A stretch of 64,000 nt of DNA from Actinomadura barringtoniae. Its GTDB lineage: Bacteria > Actinomycetota > Actinomycetes > Streptosporangiales > Streptosporangiaceae. This document shows positions 59,643 through 64,000 of the stretch, piece by piece. Below the pieces are notes generated by a model. The model had not been told where the DNA came from, ran no database searches, and was given only the letters and a program-made list of their open reading frames with translations. Within the stretch, counting starts at the first letter, position 1. Every line of letters begins with the position of its first letter. The position numbers and the translations under genes are program-made. Location: assembly GCF_017573505.1 (NCBI RefSeq), contig NZ_JAGEOJ010000017.1, positions 62,001-126,000 of the forward strand, written 5' to 3'.

Positions 59643-59745
59643 GGGGCCGCCTTGTCTGGACTGAGGAGGGAGGAACGACCGACGAGGGAAGACGAGGCGT
59701 CGGCGCCCCATGACCCGGAGCGGCGGAGCCGCGACCATGAGCAGG

Positions 59746-60969
59746 TCATGTGCCGAGGTACTTACCCAGTTCAGCCCGCGCGACCGAGCGGACGTGCACC
59801 TCGTCGGGGCCGTCGGCGAGACGGAGCGTGCGCAGCCCGGCCCACATCGCGGCCAGCGGGGTGTCGTCGCTGACCCCGGCGCCGCCGTGCACCTGGATGG
59901 CGCGGTCCACGACCTCCAGCGCCACGCGCGGCGCGATGACCTTGATGGCGGCGACCTCGGCGCGGGCGCCCTTCGGGCCGTGCTTGTCGATCAGCCAGGC
60001 GGTCTTCAGCGTGAGCAGGCGGGCCTGCTCGATCGCCATCCGGGACTCGGCGATCTGCTGCCGCACGACGCCCTGCTTGGCGAGCGGGCCGCCGAACGCC
60101 TCGCGCGAGACGGCGCGCTCGCACATCAGCTCCAGCGCGCGCTCGGCCATCCCGATGGCGCGCATGCAGTGGTGGATGCGGCCGGGCCCGAGGCGGGCCT
60201 GGGCGATGGCGAAGCCGCCGCCCTCCTCGCCGACCAGGTTCGCCACCGGGACGCGCACGTCGGTGAAGCGGATCTCGCAGTGGCCGTGCTGGTCGGAGTA
60301 GCCGAACACGGGCAGCGGCCGGACCACCTCGACGCCGGGGGTGTCCAGCGGCACCAGGATCATCGACTGCTGCCGGTAGGGGTGCCCGTCCGGGTCGGTC
60401 TTGCCCATCACGATCATGATCTTGCAGCGCGGGTCGGCGGAGCCGCTGATCCACCACTTGCGGCCGTTGATCACGTAGTGGTCGCCGTCGCGCACGATCG
60501 AGGTGGAGATGTTGGTCGCGTCCGAGCTCGCCACGTCCGGTTCGGTCATCGCGAAGGCGGACCGGATCTCGCCGTTCAGCAGCGGCGTCAGCCAGCGCTC
60601 CTTCTGTTCGGGCGTGCCGAACAGGTGCAGCACCTCCATGTTGCCGGTGTCGGGCGCGGCGCAGTTGATGGCCTCGGGCGCCAGGTTGGGGGAGCGGCCC
60701 GTGATCTCGGCGAGCGAGGCGTAGTCGGTGACGCTCAAGCCGTGCGCCGGGTCCTGCGCGTCGGGGAGGAAGAGGTTCCACAGGCCCCGCTTGCGGGCCT
60801 CGACCTTGAGCTCTTCGACGATGGGAGGGACGGTGTGTTCCTGACCGGCGGCGCGCAGCTCGCGGCGCTGGGCCGCGTAGACCGGCTCGGCGGGGTAGAC
60901 GTGGGAGTCCATGAAGTCCTGCAGCAGGCCGAGGTACTCCTGGGCCCGCGCGCTCAAACCGAAGTCCAT
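59746..60969 (-). CDS. Acyl-CoA dehydrogenase, ACAD10/11-like
   Basis: A 407-residue flavoenzyme. AFAMTEPDVASSDATNISTSIVRDGDHYVINGRKWWISGSADPRCKIMIVMGKTDP carries the flavin and substrate contacts; IQVHGGAGVSDDTPLAAMWAGLRTLRLADGPDEVHVRSVAR has Asp in DGPDEVH where most family members have the catalytic Glu, as in ACAD10/11. Substrates of such enzymes are often 2-methyl, 4-hydroxy or sterol-side-chain CoA esters. It is divergent from an SDR/quinone oxidoreductase pair across a perfect palindrome and lies upstream of a TetR gene. Confidence 0.9.
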   Translation of the reverse strand: MDFGLSARAQEYLGLLQDFMDSHVYPAEPVYAAQRRELRAAGQEHTVPPIVEELKVEARKRGLWNLFLPDAQDPAHGLSVTDYASLAEITGRSPNLAPEAINCAAPDTGNMEVLHLFGTPEQKERWLTPLLNGEIRSAFAMTEPDVASSDATNISTSIVRDGDHYVINGRKWWISGSADPRCKIMIVMGKTDPDGHPYRQQSMILVPLDTPGVEVVRPLPVFGYSDQHGHCEIRFTDVRVPVANLVGEEGGGFAIAQARLGPGRIHHCMRAIGMAERALELMCERAVSREAFGGPLAKQGVVRQQIAESRMAIEQARLLTLKTAWLIDKHGPKGARAEVAAIKVIAPRVALEVVDRAIQVHGGAGVSDDTPLAAMWAGLRTLRLADGPDEVHVRSVARAELGKYLGT

Positions 60970-60977
60970 TCAGCTAT

Positions 60978-60999
60978 AGTAACTGACGGGTCAGTTACT
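60978..60999. promoter_or_regulatory. Perfect 22-bp palindrome, probable TetR operator
   Basis: Arms AGTAACTGAC and GTCAGTTACT flank GG. It lies 8 nt upstream of the acyl-CoA dehydrogenase start and 16 nt upstream of the divergent SDR start, covering both promoters. The form fits the TetR protein encoded at 58956-59642. Confidence 0.8.
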
Positions 61000-61015
61000 T
61001 GTGGAGGGAGCACGG

Positions 61016-61762
61016 ATGACGGGCTTTGAGGGGGCCGGGAAGGTCGCCCTGATCACCGGCGGCGCCAACGGGATCGGCGCGGCCGTCGCACGCCGCCTGG
61101 TGGGCGAGGGCGCAGCGGTCGTGCTCGCCGACGTCGACACCGAGCGCGGCACCGAGCTGGCCAAGGAGCTGGACGGCGCGTTCGTGCGCTGCGACGTCCG
61201 CGAGCCCGGCGACAGCGAGGCCGCGGTCGCGACCGCGGTGGAGCGCTTCGGCGGGCTCGACCTGGCGTTCCTCAACGCGGGCATCGCCGGCGGGGGAGAC
61301 CTCGGCGACAACTTCGACCTGACCGCTTACCGGCGCGCGATGGGCATCAACCTCGACGGCGTCGCGTTCGGCGTGCACGCCGCGCTGCCCGCCCTGCGCG
61401 CACGCGGCGGCGGCCAGATCGTGGCGACCGCGAGCATGGCCGGCCTCACCGCCACCCCGTTCGACCCGATCTACGGCGCCAACAAGGCGGCCGTGGTCGG
61501 GCTGGTCCGCGCGCTCGGCCCGACTTACGAGCCCGAGGGCATCCGCGTCAACGCGCTGTGCCCCTCGTTCGCCGACACCGACATCCTCATCCCGATCAAG
61601 GACCACCTGACCGAGACCGGGTTCCCGATCCTCGAGGTCTCGGACGTCGTCAACGCGTTCATGAGCATCGTGAGCTCCGACGGCACCGGCGAGGCGTGGT
61701 TCGTCGTGCCCGGCCGCGAGTCCGGCCCGTTCACGTTCCGCGGCGTACCCGGCCCGAGGTAG
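61016..61762 (+). CDS. Short-chain dehydrogenase/reductase
   Basis: A 248-residue NAD(P)-dependent oxidoreductase with TGGANGIGAAVARRLVGEG (cofactor site), ADVDTE favouring NAD, NAGIAGGGD, and an intact active site: Ser in TASMAGLTATPFDPI and Tyr-Gly-Ala-Asn-Lys. The start ATG is preceded by GGAGGGAG; an in-frame GTG five codons upstream is less likely. It forms an operon with the quinone oxidoreductase 7 nt downstream and shares control with the divergent acyl-CoA dehydrogenase. It may oxidise a hydroxyacyl intermediate of the same route. Confidence 0.9.
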   Translation: MTGFEGAGKVALITGGANGIGAAVARRLVGEGAAVVLADVDTERGTELAKELDGAFVRCDVREPGDSEAAVATAVERFGGLDLAFLNAGIAGGGDLGDNFDLTAYRRAMGINLDGVAFGVHAALPALRARGGGQIVATASMAGLTATPFDPIYGANKAAVVGLVRALGPTYEPEGIRVNALCPSFADTDILIPIKDHLTETGFPILEVSDVVNAFMSIVSSDGTGEAWFVVPGRESGPFTFRGVPGPR

Positions 61763-61769
61763 GAGAGAC

Positions 61770-62726
61770 ATGCGCGCGATCCAGATCACCGAGTTCGGCG
61801 GCCCCGAGGTCCTGAACGTCACCGAGCTGCCCGACCCGGTCGCGGGCGAGGGCCAGTTGCTCATCGACGTCTCCCGGGCCGGCATCAACTACGCCGACAC
61901 CCACCAGGCCGAGAACAGCTACCTCTCGCCCTCCACCCTCCCGATGGTCCCCGGCGGCGAGGTCGTCGGCACCACCGCGGACGGCCGCCGCGTCGTCGCG
62001 CTGGTCGGCAGCGGCGGCTACGCCGAGAAGGCGCTCGCGCCGCAGGCCCTCGCCTGGGACGTGCCCGACGGCATCGACGACGTCACCGCGCTCAGCATGG
62101 TCGTCCAGGGCGCCACCGCCTGGGTCCTGCTGCGCCGCAGCGTGCACATGGAGCCCGGCGAATCCGTCGTCGTCCATGCCGCCGCCGGTGGCGTCGGAAC
62201 GCTCGCGGTCCAGCTCGCCAAGGCCTGGGGCGCCGGACGCGTCATCGCCACCGCCTCCTCCAAGGAGAAGCGCGAGCTCGCCGTCGAGCTGGGCGCCGAC
62301 GTCGCGATCGACGCCAACGAGCCCGACATGAAGTCCGCGCTCATCACCGCCAACGGCGGCAAGCGCGTCGACATCGTCCTGGAGATGACCGGCGGGACCG
62401 TCACCGACGACAGCCTGAAGGCCCTCGCCCCGTTCGGCCGCCTGGCCTTCTACGGCATGGCCTCCCGCAAGCCGCCCGCACCCGTCCAGCCCGCCAACCT
62501 CATGTCGCACTCGACCACCATCGCGGGCATGTGGCTGGCGCACGTCTTCCAGCTCCCCGGCGACATCATGCGCCAGGCCCTCGGCGACCTGTTCGCCCTC
62601 GCCGCCGACGGGAACATGCGCGTCATCAACGGCGGCGAGTACGGCCTCACCGAGGTCCGCAAGGCGCACGAGGACATGCGAGCCCGCCGCACCAGCGGCA
62701 AGCTCATCCTGGACCCGTCCCGCTGA
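61770..62726 (+). CDS. Quinone oxidoreductase-type MDR protein
   Basis: A 318-residue medium-chain dehydrogenase/reductase without the structural or catalytic zinc cysteines. MRAIQITEFGGPEVLNVTELPDPVAGEGQLLIDVSRAGINYADTHQAE is the QOR N-terminus, VHAAAGGVGTLAVQLAKAWGAGRVIATASS the NADPH site. It would reduce quinones, enones or enoyl-type substrates with NADPH. It follows the SDR gene by 7 nt with an AGGAGAG ribosome site. Family substrate range is wide, so a precise role in the module cannot be set. Confidence 0.9.
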   Translation: MRAIQITEFGGPEVLNVTELPDPVAGEGQLLIDVSRAGINYADTHQAENSYLSPSTLPMVPGGEVVGTTADGRRVVALVGSGGYAEKALAPQALAWDVPDGIDDVTALSMVVQGATAWVLLRRSVHMEPGESVVVHAAAGGVGTLAVQLAKAWGAGRVIATASSKEKRELAVELGADVAIDANEPDMKSALITANGGKRVDIVLEMTGGTVTDDSLKALAPFGRLAFYGMASRKPPAPVQPANLMSHSTTIAGMWLAHVFQLPGDIMRQALGDLFALAADGNMRVINGGEYGLTEVRKAHEDMRARRTSGKLILDPSR

Positions 62727-62735
62727 CGTGGGCCT

Positions 62736-63413
62736 CTAGCCGACCAGGCCGTTCTCGTAGGCGTACACCACGGCCTGCGTGCGGTCGCGCAGGGTGAGCT
62801 TGGTCAGCACGTGGCCCACGTGGGTCTTGACCGTCTGCTCGGCCAGGACCAGTTCGCCGGCGATCTCGGCGTTGGACAGGCCGCGGGCGATGAGGCGCAG
62901 CACGTCCAGCTCGCGGGGCGTGAGCGAGGACGTCGCGGTCGGGCTCGGGCGCTGGTGGCGGCGGCGCCGGGCGAAGTCGCCGATGAGCCGCCGGGTGATC
63001 GAGGGGGCCAGCAGCGCGTCCCCGGCGGCGACCACGCGGACCCCGCTGACCAGGTCGGCCGCGGAGGCGTCCTTGAGCAGGAAGCCGCTGGCACCGGCGC
63101 CGAGGGCCTCGTAGACGTACTCGTCGAGGTCGAAGGTGGTGAGGACCAGCACCTTGGGCCGGAGCCCGGCCGGGTCGACGTCCTGGTCCTGCTGGTCGCC
63201 GACCAGCTCGGCGGTCGCGGCGAGGCCGTCCATCTCGGGCATCCGGATGTCCATCACGATGACGTCCGGGTCGAGCTTGCGGGCCATCTCGACCGCCTCG
63301 CGCCCGTTGCCCGCCTGACCGATCACCTCGATCTCGGGATCCGAGGACAGCAGGGCGGCGAGCCCGTCGCGGATCATTACCTGATCGTCGGCGATCAGCA
63401 CACGAATCGTCAC
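62736..63413 (-). CDS. NarL/LuxR-type response regulator
   Basis: A 225-residue regulator. The receiver has acidic Asp9-Asp10, phosphoacceptor Asp55 in VIVMDIRMPEMDG, Thr-Thr in LTTFD and Lys in FLLKDAS; the LuxR domain is LTPRELDVLRLIARGLSNAEIAGELVLAEQTVKTHVGHVLTKL. Between receiver helix 3 and strand 4 there is an extra acidic stretch, GDQQDQDVDPAGLRP, about nine residues longer than usual. It sits 22 nt downstream of a histidine kinase on the same strand, its probable partner. Confidence 0.92.
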   Translation of the reverse strand: MTIRVLIADDQVMIRDGLAALLSSDPEIEVIGQAGNGREAVEMARKLDPDVIVMDIRMPEMDGLAATAELVGDQQDQDVDPAGLRPKVLVLTTFDLDEYVYEALGAGASGFLLKDASAADLVSGVRVVAAGDALLAPSITRRLIGDFARRRRHQRPSPTATSSLTPRELDVLRLIARGLSNAEIAGELVLAEQTVKTHVGHVLTKLTLRDRTQAVVYAYENGLVG

Positions 63414-63435
63414 GAGGGAACTCTATGACGAACCG

Positions 63436-64000
63436 CTACGCCGCCGGATCTCCATAGGGCAGCTCGGCCGCCACCCGCCAGCCCGCGCCGTCGAGCGATC
63501 CGGCGTCCAGCGAGCCGCCGAGCATCGCGACGCGCTCGTGCATGCCGACCAGCCCGTGCCCGCCGCCGTGCGACTCGTCGGGGGTGGTGCGGGCGCCGTC
63601 GTCGACGACGGTCACCTTGAGCAGGTCCCCGTCGTACCTGATCTCGACCTGCACGCGGGAGCCGGGCGCGTAGCGGGCGGCGTTGCTGAGCGACTCCTGA
63701 ACGATCCGGTAGGCCGACAGGTCGACGCCCGCCGACACCTCGCGCGGCACGCCCACGATCACCAGGCCGACCGCCAGGCCGGAGCGGCGCGCCCCGGCCA
63801 GCAGGTCCTCGACCCGGTCCAGGCCGGGCTGCGGCGCCCGTTCGGCGCCCTCGTCGTCGGAACGGAGCAGCCCCACCACGCGGCGGGTCTCGGTCAACGC
63901 GTCGCGGGCGGCGTCGCGCACGACGACGAAGGTCTGCAGCGCCGCGTCCGGCAGGTCGGGGATCTTGTACGGGGCGGCCTCGGCCTGCATCGCGATCACC
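63436..64000 (-). CDS. NarL-type histidine kinase, N-terminal part beyond window
   Basis: Only the C-terminal 188 residues are inside the window; the frame is open to the right edge. RDAARDALTETRRVVGLLRSDD is the end of the HisKA_3 dimerisation region. VSAGVDLSAYRIVQESLSNAARYAPGSRVQVEIRY is the ATPase N-box, DDGARTT the D-box and GGGHGLVGMHERVAMLGGSLDAG the G-box. It pairs with the response regulator 22 nt downstream. The sensor region and signal cannot be judged. Confidence 0.9.
   Translation of the reverse strand, partial: VIAMQAEAAPYKIPDLPDAALQTFVVVRDAARDALTETRRVVGLLRSDDEGAERAPQPGLDRVEDLLAGARRSGLAVGLVIVGVPREVSAGVDLSAYRIVQESLSNAARYAPGSRVQVEIRYDGDLLKVTVVDDGARTTPDESHGGGHGLVGMHERVAMLGGSLDAGSLDGAGWRVAAELPYGDPAA

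Noticed and set aside
1..64000. CRISPR arrays, integrases, transposases, attachment sites, tRNA or rRNA genes
   Set aside because: None seen: no regularly spaced repeats of array type, no recombinase motifs and no cloverleaf-like segment were found by reading.

Overview
The window is about 70% G+C, codes densely with GTG/TTG starts and many 1-4 nt ATGA/GTGA overlaps, and is rich in TetR, MarR, LysR, MmyB-type XRE and LacI regulators, two-component systems and a PknB-type kinase. This fits a soil actinomycete. A Streptosporangiales/Thermomonosporaceae (Actinomadura-like) origin is a guess from gene style, not a proven assignment. No rRNA, tRNA, CRISPR, insertion sequence or prophage genes were seen.

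Layout. 1-5903: catabolic operon of MFS transporter, crotonase, acetoacetyl-CoA-synthetase-like ligase, 3-hydroxyacyl-CoA dehydrogenase and amidohydrolase. 5869-7860: small membrane protein and a glucarate-dehydratase-type enolase. 7864-13577: TetR regulator divergent from an operon of a DHA2 MFS transporter and a heterodimeric YbtPQ/IrtAB-like ABC transporter. 13585-22421: serine hydrolase, membrane Ser/Thr kinase, PAP2, DedA, AbrB-type membrane protein, orphan histidine kinase and an NB-ARC/TPR ATPase. 22430-24369: a collapsed PepSY/response regulator/histidine kinase locus. 24513-27747: GlxA-type and ArsR-type regulators and a decayed universal stress protein gene. 27874-30548: long-chain-type acyl-CoA dehydrogenase, divergent TetR and a DUF4253 protein. 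30630-35806: MacB-like ABC transporter divergent from a NarL-type two-component system, with a long palindrome between them. 35828-36962: MarR/LysE divergent pair.

37021-47108 is the most coherent block. An arylformamidase-like hydrolase, a LysR regulator and a nine-gene operon cover 3-hydroxyanthranilate ring cleavage and the complete lower 2-aminomuconate pathway, ending with kynureninase. Together they would convert formylkynurenine/3-hydroxykynurenine-derived 3-hydroxyanthranilate to pyruvate and acetyl-CoA. Tryptophan 2,3-dioxygenase and kynurenine 3-monooxygenase are not in the window.

47201-64000: secreted LVIVD-repeat protein, cold-shock protein with a structured leader, lipoprotein M1 peptidase, GH92 alpha-mannosidase divergent from a LacI regulator with two matching operators, DUF5519 protein, ThrE-type exporter, an SDR protein that has lost its catalytic Ser and Tyr beside an MmyB-type regulator, a TetR/acyl-CoA dehydrogenase/SDR/quinone oxidoreductase module around a perfect palindrome, and a NarL-type two-component pair that runs off the right edge.

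The most notable features are the kynurenine/aminomuconate operon, the collapsed two-component locus, the decayed universal stress gene, the catalytically altered SDR, and a series of well-formed palindromic operators that pair individual regulators with their targets.
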